64,000 nt of DNA from Hyphomicrobiales bacterium (lineage in GTDB: Bacteria > Pseudomonadota > Alphaproteobacteria > Rhizobiales > Beijerinckiaceae), in contig JAIXSM010000044.1 in the NCBI GenBank assembly GCA_027484655.1, forward strand, positions 1 to 64,000. The letters are read 5' to 3'. Shown piece by piece: positions 1-8,295 of this stretch. A program made the translations under genes and the position numbers. The notes beneath the pieces were generated by a model, which saw only the letters and a list, made by a program, of their open reading frames with translations, had not been told where the DNA came from and searched no databases. How positions within the stretch are numbered: position 1 is the stretch's first letter; the number at the start of each line of letters is the position of its first letter.

Positions 1-651
1 GATCTCGTTCGTGCGCGCATCGAATGTTTCGACAAGCGTTGTGCGCAGGGCGGAAAGATCGCGCTCAACTACGCGCGTTGCCGCCGTCACATTGCGAGTG
101 GTGTCTTCGCTCGCAGCCCTCAACTCGCCCACGACCACGCGGCCGTTATCGTTGATGTCCGCTGCAACCTGCTGAACCGTGCTGGTGGTGAGTTCGACAG
201 TGGCGTTCACCGCTGCGGTCAGTCCTTCCGTCAAGGCGCTGTTTTCTTGGTGCAGCTGGGCGACGGCCTGCTCCATCGCGCTTGCTGCGCGCTCGCTCGC
301 GGTCTTCGCCGCATCGCCCACGTTGCGCGCGGACGTCTCAACAGTGGCTTTGATCTCGTTCGTGCGCGCATCGAATGTTTCGACAAGCGTTGTGCGCAGG
401 GCGGAAAGATCGCTTTCCACTCCGCGCGTTGCCGCCGTCACATTGCGAGTGAAGCCCTCGCTCGTAGCCCTCAGCTCGCCCACAACCACGCGGCCGTTAT
501 CGTTGATGTCCGCGGCCACCTGCTCAACGGTGCTGGTGGTGAGTTCAACTGTGGCGCTCACCGCGGCGGTCAGCCCCTCCGTCAAGGCGCGGTTTTCTTC
601 GTGCAGTTGGGCGACCGCCTGCTCCATCGCGCTTGCGGCGCGCTCAGAGGC
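1..651 (-). repeat. 351-bp in-frame direct repeat inside the coiled-coil gene
   Basis: The stretch starting at position 1 recurs from position 352 with only scattered substitutions, and the stretch near 180-300 recurs near 531-651. This gives a period of 351 bp, or 117 codons, and about 1.85 copies before the window edge. More copies may lie outside the window. Identity is far higher than in the neighbouring coiled-coil region, which points to recent duplication or gene conversion. Confidence 0.85.
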
Positions 652-2763
652 CATCGCCACCGCGTTGTTCACAGCGCTCGCGGATGTTTCAATCTGCCCG
701 GACAGCTTTTCCGTGCTGGCGCCCAAAGCGCTGATCAGAGAGCCGCCGGTTGCTTCGAGGCGAACTTCGAGGCTTTGCGTGGCTTCAGACACCTTCTGCG
801 AGATGGTTTCGCCAGCCGCCGTGATCCCTTCAAGAAGGTTACGTTCCTGAACGTCGATCACGGAAACGACTTGCGTGAGGGTCTCCGATGCGCGGACGAC
901 GGATTCGTCCACCCTCGCCGTCACTTCTCTCACTGCGTTTTCGACAGTTGCGCTGACCTTTTCGCTCTGTTCGCCCATCGACGTGACAAGTGAGGCGCCC
1001 AGGGCCTGAAGCCGCGTATCCATGCGTTGTGAGGTATCCGCCACCGTCCGAGTCACGACGTTGGTCGATCCATCGACCTTCAGCGCCATCGCTTGAGCTT
1101 GCGCCTCCACGCGACTGACGCTCTGTTCAATAATTGCGGATGTTTGCTGCAAGGCGCTTTCGACGCGCTTCGCGGCTTCGTTCGCGGTCTCCGCGACTGT
1201 CTCGGTCCTACCGTCGATAGCCGAGGCGATTGAAGATGCGACAGACTCGAAACCGGACTCGAGGCGGCGGCTGTGCGCTTCTATGCCGGAGACGGCTGTC
1301 TCCATCCCGGCGCTGGCCGCTTCCGTAGAGGCGCGCACCGCGCTGGAAATTTCCCGCGCCGCAGCCTGGACGGTGTCGTTGAGTTCGCTCGTACGTTTAT
1401 CCAGTCCGCGCAGGACAGACGAATCCAGACTATCCAGCGTCTGCTCAAGTCGCTCGGCTGTCCCGCTCAGATGCGTGACTACCCGGGCCTCCATAGACTC
1501 AACGACGCGCGCCAGATCAGCGCTGCGCACATCGACGGCCACGACTGTGGCCTGCATGGTATCTGCGGCGCGGCTTGACGATGTCTCAATTGCCGCGCTG
1601 ACGTCCGAGGCCGACCGTTCGATGAGCGAGGCAAGGTCGCGTGCTTGTTCGCCGATCCGCGAAACCGCCAGATCCGCCGCAGTTTCGAGGGTGTCTTGCG
1701 TCCTCTCTGTGCTTTCGGAGACGGCCTTTGTGACGATGCTGGCCGAGTCCGCGAGCTTCCCAGTGACCTTGTCCGCCAGCGTGTTCAGGTTCGCCGCGAC
1801 TTCATCGGACGTGGCGCTGAGGCGGCTCTCTATCGCAATTCGCTGGTGGGCGATGACATCGCCCACGGCCTTGGCGCCGGCGTCCAGGCTGTCGTTAAGC
1901 TGGGCCCCCGAGGCGTCCATGGTGCGACGAACGGTCTCCGCATGGCCATCCACGGCGCTACGCAGTTCCGCGACCCTCTCGTCAAGCAGCTTTTGAAGCG
2001 ATGAGATGGTCTCTTGCGCCTGTGATGCAATCTCCTTGCGCGCCTGCGTCAGTTCACTGGCAAGCCCGTTGCGCACGTCTGTTATGACCGCGCTCAGACT
2101 GACCGATTGTGCGACCATAGCCTCCCGTTCGCGCGCCAGAACGTCGATCACCTGCCGGACACGGGCGTCGTTCTCGACGTAGGATTGCTCAAGCGCGGCG
2201 AGCTCCTTGCGCACCACCGATTCCACCTCGGAGGCGCGGGCTACGGATTTGTCGATGACCTCGCTCATAGCTCGAGCTTCGCTTCGGATCGCCCGGGAGA
2301 GCGTCGTGAAGGTTTCGGATGTCGAGGCGACAGGATCGGTAAGCCGGTTCGCAGAAAAATACATCACTCGCGAGATAATGTGAAAATGCTGGAGCCTGCG
2401 GATGAGTTCGCCAAGCGTCAGCAGCATGAGCACCGGAGCGCACATGTAGACCAGCAGCGTCGCCCAGGCTCCCGAAGCAGCCGAGGCCAAGTGCTCTCCG
2501 CCAGGACCGAGCAAATAGCCTACGCACCAAAGGATCGAGAGACCGGCCGCACCCGCCAGCGGCGCTATCGGTGGCGCCTTTTTCAGCGACTTCAGCAGTT
2601 CCCCTATGGAGGGATCATCGTCGTTCGCCGCCGTGGATCGCAAAGAGGGCGCGGCCCGGGACTCCTCAAGCGACTTGGCAGGGGTGGCTGCGCCGGATGT
2701 TGTTTCAGCGGCGGCGTCGTTAGACGCCTGGCCGGCTTCACCCTTCGGAGTCGTTGTGCGCAT
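1..2763 (-). CDS. Large membrane-anchored coiled-coil repeat protein (partial)
   Basis: Reading the minus strand from the ATG at 2763 gives 921 codons without a stop to the window edge, so the C-terminus is missing. The first 70 residues are polar. Two hydrophobic segments follow at roughly residues 75-95 and 105-130, and the rest is Ala/Ser/Thr/Glu/Val-rich, heptad-like and almost free of Cys, Pro and Trp, as in long coiled coils or apolipoprotein-like helices. The last 215 residues seen are nearly two copies of a 117-residue repeat. A short AGG sits upstream of the start. The layout suggests a membrane-tethered filamentous or scaffold protein; proteins of this type are often annotated kinesin-like or apolipoprotein-like without functional proof. 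I do not recognise a specific family. It is transcribed away from the rest of the window. Confidence 0.8.
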   Translation of the reverse strand, partial: MRTTTPKGEAGQASNDAAAETTSGAATPAKSLEESRAAPSLRSTAANDDDPSIGELLKSLKKAPPIAPLAGAAGLSILWCVGYLLGPGGEHLASAASGAWATLLVYMCAPVLMLLTLGELIRRLQHFHIISRVMYFSANRLTDPVASTSETFTTLSRAIRSEARAMSEVIDKSVARASEVESVVRKELAALEQSYVENDARVRQVIDVLAREREAMVAQSVSLSAVITDVRNGLASELTQARKEIASQAQETISSLQKLLDERVAELRSAVDGHAETVRRTMDASGAQLNDSLDAGAKAVGDVIAHQRIAIESRLSATSDEVAANLNTLADKVTGKLADSASIVTKAVSESTERTQDTLETAADLAVSRIGEQARDLASLIERSASDVSAAIETSSSRAADTMQATVVAVDVRSADLARVVESMEARVVTHLSGTAERLEQTLDSLDSSVLRGLDKRTSELNDTVQAAAREISSAVRASTEAASAGMETAVSGIEAHSRRLESGFESVASSIASAIDGRTETVAETANEAAKRVESALQQTSAIIEQSVSRVEAQAQAMALKVDGSTNVVTRTVADTSQRMDTRLQALGASLVTSMGEQSEKVSATVENAVREVTARVDESVVRASETLTQVVSVIDVQERNLLEGITAAGETISQKVSEATQSLEVRLEATGGSLISALGASTEKLSGQIETSASAVNNAVAMASERAASAMEQAVAQLHEENRALTEGLTAAVSATVELTTSTVEQVAADINDNGRVVVGELRATSEGFTRNVTAATRGVESDLSALRTTLVETFDARTNEIKATVETSARNVGDAAKTASERAASAMEQAVAQLHQENSALTEGLTAAVNATVELTTSTVQQVAADINDNGRVVVGELRAASEDTTRNVTAATRVVERDLSALRTTLVETFDARTNEI

Positions 2764-3239
2764 GGATTGAACCTTGTGTCGCAACCTGGCGGTTGTTGAG
2801 ATCTTGCGAGGGAGGCTGATCGCCGCTCCTCAAAGCGGGTGGGGCGTGTGTCTCACCGCACATGCGTCCAACCCAGTCGCGCGCAGCCACGCTCCGACCG
2901 TCTGGGGCAGCGTTTGTGCCAAGTTTCAGCTATTGTAATATAAACAGAAATACTTCTCATGTGAGCAGCCGGTTATCGCATGGATAATAAGAAGATCTTT
3001 ACCAAAATGCGCAAGTCGCTGATGCGTGAGTCGGCGCAGCTTGCGCTTTTTGCACAGCAATACGAGGGTAATCGGGTGGAAAACCAAGCCATGCGGCTCC
3101 ATTACTAGAGCTTCACAATTAAAAATATGAATTGGCTTCCAGTGCAGCTGGCGTCCCCCGAGAGCGGTCATGATGCGAGAGTGGGGCTGGCTGGAGGACG
3201 AAATGCAGTTATGCTCGTCTGCGCGACCGGGATGGAAAA
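2764..3239. other. Intergenic region, AT-richer, possible promoters
   Basis: About 480 bases separate the divergent coiled-coil gene and hydrolase gene. The segment near 2930-2990 and that near 3110-3135 are clearly AT-richer than the flanks and could carry promoters for both directions. No RNA gene or strong hairpin was recognised. One short open frame inside it is listed separately. Confidence 0.5.
2980..3108 (+). CDS. Possible small protein, 42 aa
   Basis: An ATG at 2980 opens a 42-codon frame ending in TAG at 3106-3108. The predicted product is basic and charged (begins MDNKKIFTKM, ends AMRLHY) with an amphipathic, helix-like pattern and no signal peptide. It sits directly after an AT-rich stretch that could hold a promoter. 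There is no convincing ribosome binding site, and I recognise no family. It may be chance, so treat it as a candidate only. Confidence 0.25.
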   Translation: MDNKKIFTKMRKSLMRESAQLALFAQQYEGNRVENQAMRLHY

Positions 3240-4127
3240 ATGTCGAGCAGCAAAGTTTATGTTCCCGCACGTCTCTCGCGCACGGAGCACCACGCCGTAC
3301 GTGGACTGAAATATCGTTTTCGGCACTGGGGTCCACATAACGGAAACGTGCTTTTATGCTTGCACGGCCATCGAGATTGCGCTGCAACGTTTCAGTTCAT
3401 TGTTGACGCGCTGCACAATGATTGGAGCATTGTCGCGCCTGAGTGGCGCGGACATGGCGGCTCCAGCTGGGCGCAGCAGGGATATTACTACCAAGACTAT
3501 CTTGCTGATCTCGACGTCATCATCGACCTTATCTCCCCCGGCCGGCCCGTTGCGGTTCTAGGCCATTCCCTGGGGGGCAACATCGCCTGCGTGTACGCGG
3601 GAGTGCGGCCTGAGAGGGTCTCCCGTGTCGCCTCGATCGACGGTTTCGGGCTCAAGGGGCGCCCTGCGCCGGACGCGCCTGATCATTTGCGCGGCTGGCT
3701 CGATTCATGGCGCAAGGAGCCTTTGTCGCGCGTTTATGGCGCAATCGAAGCCATGGCGGAGCGACTCTGCGTCGCCAACCGGCGGCTAACCCACGACAAG
3801 GCGCTGTTCCTTGCCCGCGAGATGGCGCGCGAGGTTGACGGCGGCTTCACATGGACCTTCGATCCGGCGCACCAGAGGCCATTCGCATCTCTCTACCGCA
3901 TCGACGAGTGGGCCGCATGCTGGGCGCGCGTCACTGCCCCCGTGCTCTGGGTCGCCGCCGGGGACCGGTTTGAGCGGCTTGCGCGTACAGGTCCGGAAGG
4001 ATTCGATTGGCGCATGTCGCAGTTTCGGAATGGATCAAGCGTGCAGATCGAGGGCACGGGCCATAACATCCATCATGATGCGCCGGATGAACTCGCCCGG
4101 GTGGTTGAGGCGTTCTTCGCTACCTGA
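3240..4127 (+). CDS. Alpha/beta hydrolase
   Basis: This 295-residue protein has the alpha/beta-hydrolase fold signature. An HG oxyanion motif lies at residues 42-43, the nucleophile elbow GHSLGG has Ser110, a probable acid is Asp242 in the segment VAAGD, and a probable catalytic His275 lies in GTGHN. There is no signal peptide, so it should be cytoplasmic. The start is the ATG at 3240, preceded by a weak purine-rich site. The fold covers esterases, C-C hydrolases, dehalogenases and lactonases, and the substrate cannot be read from the sequence. It stands alone, with the next gene a LuxR-type regulator about 210 bases downstream. Confidence 0.85.
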   Translation: MSSSKVYVPARLSRTEHHAVRGLKYRFRHWGPHNGNVLLCLHGHRDCAATFQFIVDALHNDWSIVAPEWRGHGGSSWAQQGYYYQDYLADLDVIIDLISPGRPVAVLGHSLGGNIACVYAGVRPERVSRVASIDGFGLKGRPAPDAPDHLRGWLDSWRKEPLSRVYGAIEAMAERLCVANRRLTHDKALFLAREMAREVDGGFTWTFDPAHQRPFASLYRIDEWAACWARVTAPVLWVAAGDRFERLARTGPEGFDWRMSQFRNGSSVQIEGTGHNIHHDAPDELARVVEAFFAT

Positions 4128-4185
4128 GAGTCGCCCCGCCCCAAGGCGCCTACGCCGGCGCCGTTTCGACCGCGCAACTGACATC

Positions 4186-4205
4186 TGGTTAGAATTAATT
4201 AACCA
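4186..4205. promoter_or_regulatory. AT-rich inverted repeat upstream of luxR-type gene
   Basis: TGGTTA at 4186-4191 and TAACCA at 4200-4205 form a perfect 6-bp inverted repeat around an AT-rich 8-base centre. It lies between the hydrolase gene and the regulator gene, about 135 bases before the chosen regulator start. It could be an operator or promoter element. The assignment is by position only. Confidence 0.3.
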
Positions 4206-4340
4206 TCTCCGGGATAACGTAATAAAAAATGTGACATATGTAAGCATGATCGGGCTTGGAGCGGTTTCCAGGCTTCATCCTTACCCACATTGGATCGCCT
4301 GACTGAAAAGTTGACCAAGTTTAAACCCGGGGAGTCCACG

Positions 4341-5024
4341 TTGACGACGCAGCGCCAAACCATCCTTCTCGCGGACGCCGACGAATTCTTTCGCACTGCG
4401 TTGAAATGCATTCTGCAGCAGACTCACAGCGCAAGCCAAATTGTCGATACCGAGACATTCGACGAGGCTGTCTCTGCTATTGGTGAAGGTCATGTTGACC
4501 TGATTTTGATTGGATCTACGCTGCTCGAAGGGGATGGTTATGCCCAGATCAGGGCGATGCGCGAGTGCTTTCCGACCACATCGATCCTCGTAGTGGGCGC
4601 AAGTCGCCGCCGCCGTGATGTGATTGTGGCCCTTGAGGCGGGCGCCAATGGCGTGGTCATGAAGGACGGCGGCATTGCTCCGCTTGTGGCGGCCCTGCGC
4701 TGCGTCGCGGAAGGTGGCATCTACGTTCCCCCGTTTGTCGCGCAGGCCGAAAGCTTCTGCAGCGGCGACGGCTCCGAACTCCGTTCCATCTTACGTGAGC
4801 CGGTGGTTGGCTTGCTTGAGGAACTGAGCCCCCGCCAGCGCGAGGTGCTTGAGCTTGTCGTCAGCGGCAAGTCGAACAAAGAGATCGCGCGGGCGCTCAA
4901 ACTCGGCGAGGGGACGGTGAAGGTGCATATGTCGGCCTTGTTTCGCGCGCTTGATGTCCACACAAGGTCTGCGGCTGCCGCCATCGGCTCCAAGTTGTTC
5001 GGAGATCGTCTCCGCGCCGCCTGA
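4341..5024 (+). CDS. LuxR/NarL-type response regulator with degenerate receiver
   Basis: A 227-residue protein with an N-terminal receiver-like domain (about residues 5-120) and a C-terminal LuxR-type helix-turn-helix (about 162-212, with SPRQREVLELVVSGKSNKEI). The TTG at 4341 was chosen as start because GGGGAG lies six bases upstream; an in-frame TTG at 4290 would add 17 residues but lacks a binding site. Only one of the usual paired acidic residues remains (Asp12, followed by Ala13), and Gly59 stands where the phosphorylated Asp is expected. Lys108 of the conserved KD motif is kept. It may therefore act without phosphorylation. No histidine kinase is adjacent. Its position before the Tad locus makes pilus control possible but unproven. 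Confidence 0.85.
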   Translation: MTTQRQTILLADADEFFRTALKCILQQTHSASQIVDTETFDEAVSAIGEGHVDLILIGSTLLEGDGYAQIRAMRECFPTTSILVVGASRRRRDVIVALEAGANGVVMKDGGIAPLVAALRCVAEGGIYVPPFVAQAESFCSGDGSELRSILREPVVGLLEELSPRQREVLELVVSGKSNKEIARALKLGEGTVKVHMSALFRALDVHTRSAAAAIGSKLFGDRLRAA

Positions 5025-5176
5025 CCCGCCGGCCCTTGGTATATGCGTTACGCGCACAAGCCCGAAAAAGAAGCTTCTTCATCATCAAAACGGCAATTCG
5101 CTAAAATGCGAGATGTTTTCTCGACCGATCCTTAGAGCGTGGGCGCCATCTTGAGCCACGATCAAGGAGTGCCAAG

Positions 5177-5731
5177 ATGCCCGACGACATCAATAGCCAG
5201 GAGCTTTCCGAGGCGGCGACCGCTCCTACGCTGGCGCAGCGCAAAGCACGAATTGTCGCGAGCTGGGTGCGGTTTGCGAAGACAATATCTCGGGGCCACG
5301 CCGCGTTTGTCCTCGACACAGCGGGTGGTCGCGTGTGCGTGAAGTTTCTTGACGGGCAGGGCGATGTCATGGAAGCCGCTCGTGAGATGGCTGCGGCTCT
5401 TCCCGCCGACGAGGACTTCGTCTTGCTCGGCGTCAACGCTGCAGGCAAGGCCGCGCGCGGGCGTGAAGGCGCAATAGTTGGCTTGCGGGTAAGTCCAAAC
5501 AAGAGCCTCTGCATCATTGTGCCGGCGTCGCGCATGGAGCGCCTCAACGAACGACGCATTGCCGCTCTTACATCCGTCGCAAAACTTTGCGGATCTGTGC
5601 TCGCCTTCGGCGCTACGCGTGCCGTCGGCGCTGACCCGCGCGCTCGCCGGTACGGGCCGGCCGTGCGGATTAGCGCCTCACATCCTGGCGGACTTCACTC
5701 CCCCCAAGGGTCAAGGCGGCCTGCGCTTTAA
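5177..5731 (+). CDS. Hypothetical protein
   Basis: An ATG at 5177 follows AAGGAG with a seven-base spacer and opens a 184-codon frame with codon usage like its neighbours. No signal peptide or membrane segment is present. The central part (about residues 40-150) alternates hydrophobic strands with charged turns, suggesting a small globular domain; the last 25 residues are Pro/Gly/Arg-rich. I do not recognise a family. It lies between a LuxR-type regulator and a TadG-like gene, and ends 24 bases before a MITE-like element that may terminate its transcript. Confidence 0.6.
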   Translation: MPDDINSQELSEAATAPTLAQRKARIVASWVRFAKTISRGHAAFVLDTAGGRVCVKFLDGQGDVMEAAREMAAALPADEDFVLLGVNAAGKAARGREGAIVGLRVSPNKSLCIIVPASRMERLNERRIAALTSVAKLCGSVLAFGATRAVGADPRARRYGPAVRISASHPGGLHSPQGSRRPAL

Positions 5732-5755
5732 ACAAACAGACCTCCCTATTTTGAC

Positions 5756-5858
5756 CTAGAGCGGACGACCTGATTGCATTAGGTCGTCCGCTATAGTTTG
5801 TTGTTTTTACGCATTTTCTTACGTCCAACCGGCATCCACTTGGACGGAAAATGCTCTA
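5756..5858 (-). repeat. MITE-like interspersed repeat, copy A
   Basis: This element matches the reverse complement of 58447-58557 over almost its full length with a few substitutions. It ends in short inverted repeats (TAGAGC/GCTCTA). Inside lie an 11-bp perfect hairpin (5761-5771 with 5781-5791) and a second palindrome built on CGTCCAA/TTGGACG. No coding capacity is seen. Its hairpin could also terminate the preceding gene. Confidence 0.8.
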
Positions 5859-5931
5859 ATACATCTGGCCGAAGCGCGCGAGCGCGCCGCTTCGCTATTC
5901 TGGCGACGATTGCTCTTCGCTGGAGAGAAGC

Positions 5932-7236
5932 ATGCAAGCGCCCGCCAGACATGCAGTCCGTTCGCTGAAAGACTTTCGCGCAGATGATCGCGGGTCAACA
6001 GCCCTTCTCGCAGGCCTCCTGATGCCAGTGTTTGTCGGCGGGATTGGCCTCGGTGCGGAGACTGGCTACTGGTATTACTCGCACCGCAAGTTGCAGCATG
6101 CTGCTGATGTTGCGGCTCACGCGGGCGCCGCGCGCCTGCGCGCCGGCGAGCGTTCTCTGGTACGAACGGCGGCGCTTTCTGTCGCCGAGCGCAGCGGCTT
6201 TACCCCCGCCCAGGGCACGCTTGTCGCGAACACGCCTCCCTTGAGCGGCCCTAACGTCGGGAAGCCCCTCTTCGTCGAGGTCATCATCACGGAAACGCGT
6301 CCGCGACTGTTTACAGCTCTTTTCTCAAACACAATTGTGAGCTTGCGTACGAGAGCCGTCGCCGGTCTGTCCGCCCAGTCGTCTGCGGCTTGCGTGCTCG
6401 CACTCTCTCGCACGGCGCAGCAAGCGGTGCAACTCGGCGGCTCAACAAATGTCACCCTTGCGGACTGCGATGTGGCCTCCAATTCCAATGCAGCCAACGC
6501 ATTCGAAATGGCAGGGGCCGCCGCGACAATGACCGCCGGGTGCGTCCAGACTGTTGGTCAGGGTCTCTCAGGCGCCAATCTAAAACTCACTCGTTGCGCG
6601 CAGGTTTTCGACAATGCGCCCCCTGTTCGCGACCCATATGCGGATGTTCCCGAGCCCAAAGTCGAAGGTCCATGCGTGAATCGAAGCCTGCGCAACGAAA
6701 CCGTCACGCCGTCCTTCAATCATTCCAGTGGCGTCAAGTCGATCCGCTTCTGCAAGGGCTTGCAGTTTCAGGGTACGGTGCTGTTGAAGCCAGGGCTTTA
6801 CATCATCGATGGCTCGGAACTCTCGTCAAACGGCAATTCCACGCTGAGACTAGCCCCGCAACTCCCAGGCGAACCCAGCCCAGGAGTCACCATCTATCTC
6901 ACGAACGGCGCCGGACTGAAGATTGCCTCGAATGCTGAATACAACCTCGGGCCATCAACGACCGGCCCCTATAAGGGTGTCTTGTTTTTTGGCAGTCGAA
7001 CGTCCGCCGCCCCCATACAGCAGATCAATGGAACAGCGACGTCACGATTCAACGGCGCCGTTTACATGCCGGCTTCGAACATCAACTTCAGTGGCAACAC
7101 CAACCTGACGACTGGATGTACGCAGCTCATCGGTGACACTGTGACGCTGACGGGCAGTTCGAAGTTTCTTCATATCTGCGACGCTTCGGTGAACCAGCCA
7201 ATCCGTACAACCGAGCGGATCGTCCTTGTGGAGTGA
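5932..7236 (+). CDS. TadG-like pilus-associated protein
   Basis: The 434-residue protein starts with a short cytoplasmic stretch and a DDRGST motif followed by one hydrophobic segment (about residues 22-45), the arrangement of the TadG-like N-terminal domain of Flp pilus loci. The remainder is a large Ser/Thr/Asn/Gly-rich domain predicted to lie outside the membrane, with several Cys and repeated glycine turns like adhesin or polymer-forming modules. Unlike Flp and TadE-type pseudopilins, position +5 after the Gly21 cleavage-like site is Leu, not Glu. It lies about 1.6 kb from the main Tad gene block and probably belongs functionally to it. The start at 5932 follows a GGAGAG-like site. Confidence 0.75.
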   Translation: MQAPARHAVRSLKDFRADDRGSTALLAGLLMPVFVGGIGLGAETGYWYYSHRKLQHAADVAAHAGAARLRAGERSLVRTAALSVAERSGFTPAQGTLVANTPPLSGPNVGKPLFVEVIITETRPRLFTALFSNTIVSLRTRAVAGLSAQSSAACVLALSRTAQQAVQLGGSTNVTLADCDVASNSNAANAFEMAGAAATMTAGCVQTVGQGLSGANLKLTRCAQVFDNAPPVRDPYADVPEPKVEGPCVNRSLRNETVTPSFNHSSGVKSIRFCKGLQFQGTVLLKPGLYIIDGSELSSNGNSTLRLAPQLPGEPSPGVTIYLTNGAGLKIASNAEYNLGPSTTGPYKGVLFFGSRTSAAPIQQINGTATSRFNGAVYMPASNINFSGNTNLTTGCTQLIGDTVTLTGSSKFLHICDASVNQPIRTTERIVLVE

Positions 7237-7313
7237 CGCAAAGGCCTAGGACAACAAGCCGAATTGTCGCGTGGCGCGTACGCCCCTAGCCTTGCTGTCA
7301 TACGGAGGGATCC

Positions 7314-7937
7314 ATGCGGAACGAACGGATGTCGGCGCTTCTCGACCAGAGCGAGCGAATTTTGTTATGCGTGCTGTTCCTTGCCATGGCCTACCGCTTT
7401 CTGACCGCCTTCTTTACGGATGGCGCATACATCAACATTCTATACCTTCTCGATCAGTTCATTATATTCGCCTTCGTGCTCGTCCGCCGGCCCGCAGGAA
7501 GCATCAGTCGCAGTCCATCGGATTGGGCGGTAGCGTTCGGCGCAAGTTACCTTCCCATGCTCCTCGCGCCAGCAGATCTTCCGTCCGGCGTTATCGATCC
7601 GCGAACAGCTTCTGCGCTCATGCTCGTCGGTGTTCTTATCCACGTTGCTGCGAAGTTTACGCTGCGTCGCAGCTTCGGCGTAGTGGCGGCTAACCGTGGC
7701 GTGAAAGACGCTGGCCTTTATCGCTATGTGCGTCACCCGATGTATACGGGTTACTTCATCGTTCAGGCAGCTTTCCTGCTCGTCGGGCCGACGCTCTGGA
7801 ATGCCGGCGTGCTGCTCGCTGCATGGATCCTTCAGCTGTACCGCATCAAGGCCGAGGAATCCTTGCTGTCCGCCGACGAGCGTTATCGTGATTTTGCGGA
7901 ACGAACCCGTTACCGCTTGATCCCAGGCGTCTACTAG
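7314..7937 (+). CDS. Isoprenylcysteine methyltransferase-like membrane protein
   Basis: This 207-residue protein has about five hydrophobic segments and the C-terminal signature of the ICMT/PEMT-type membrane methyltransferases: RYVRHPMYTGY near residues 137-147, then an EE followed by YR and the terminal RLIPGVY. The family transfers methyl groups from S-adenosylmethionine to lipid or prenyl substrates; many bacterial members have unknown substrates. GGAGGG precedes the ATG at 7314. It is flanked by pilus-type genes, but no link to pilus assembly can be shown. Confidence 0.75.
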   Translation: MRNERMSALLDQSERILLCVLFLAMAYRFLTAFFTDGAYINILYLLDQFIIFAFVLVRRPAGSISRSPSDWAVAFGASYLPMLLAPADLPSGVIDPRTASALMLVGVLIHVAAKFTLRRSFGVVAANRGVKDAGLYRYVRHPMYTGYFIVQAAFLLVGPTLWNAGVLLAAWILQLYRIKAEESLLSADERYRDFAERTRYRLIPGVY

Positions 7938-8295
7938 GATCCGCCGACGCAAAATAAAGATGCTCGAAAACTCAGGCCGTGATGTGACGCCAAGCTTGAT
8001 CTGAATAACTTCGCGGACCCGCGCGCGGGCAGTGCAGGGCGTCCTTTGTTGCGCAATGCGGCGCCGTGGGCGTCTTTCACTTTGGATTTTCGTTCCGCAG
8101 ATTCGCCTATATGCGCACGGAAGCATCTGACAGCTGCCGGCGATCCAAAGTGGCGCGGGGATGAGCGCACAAACTGATAGCGAATCAGTATTTGTTACAT
8201 TATAGACCACATTCGTAATCGCTCGTGGCTGACCGAGGTCACCAAACTGTCGGTGCTGCCATGGGGCAAAGGACGCCCCCAAACGGAGGCTACGT
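7938..8295. other. Intergenic region without recognised gene
   Basis: About 360 bases with no convincing coding frame. The part from about 8170 to 8220 is AT-richer and is a reasonable place for the promoter of the downstream lipoprotein gene. No strong hairpin or known RNA was recognised. Confidence 0.5.

Noticed and set aside
179-2004. Several long plus-strand open frames opposite the coiled-coil gene
   Set aside because: They are Arg/Ser/Val-rich mirror frames; the minus strand gives one uninterrupted frame with a repeated protein pattern.
2926-3387. Minus-strand 153-codon frame over the intergenic region
   Set aside because: It overlaps the start of the clear hydrolase gene, has no family resemblance and a composition unlike its neighbours.
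4145-4162. GGCGCC repeats after the hydrolase gene as a terminator
   Set aside because: The stem is short and no T-run follows; too weak to call.
5068-5079. 12-base perfect palindrome AAGAAGCTTCTT
   Set aside because: It has no loop and no nearby promoter elements; likely chance in an A/T-rich stretch.
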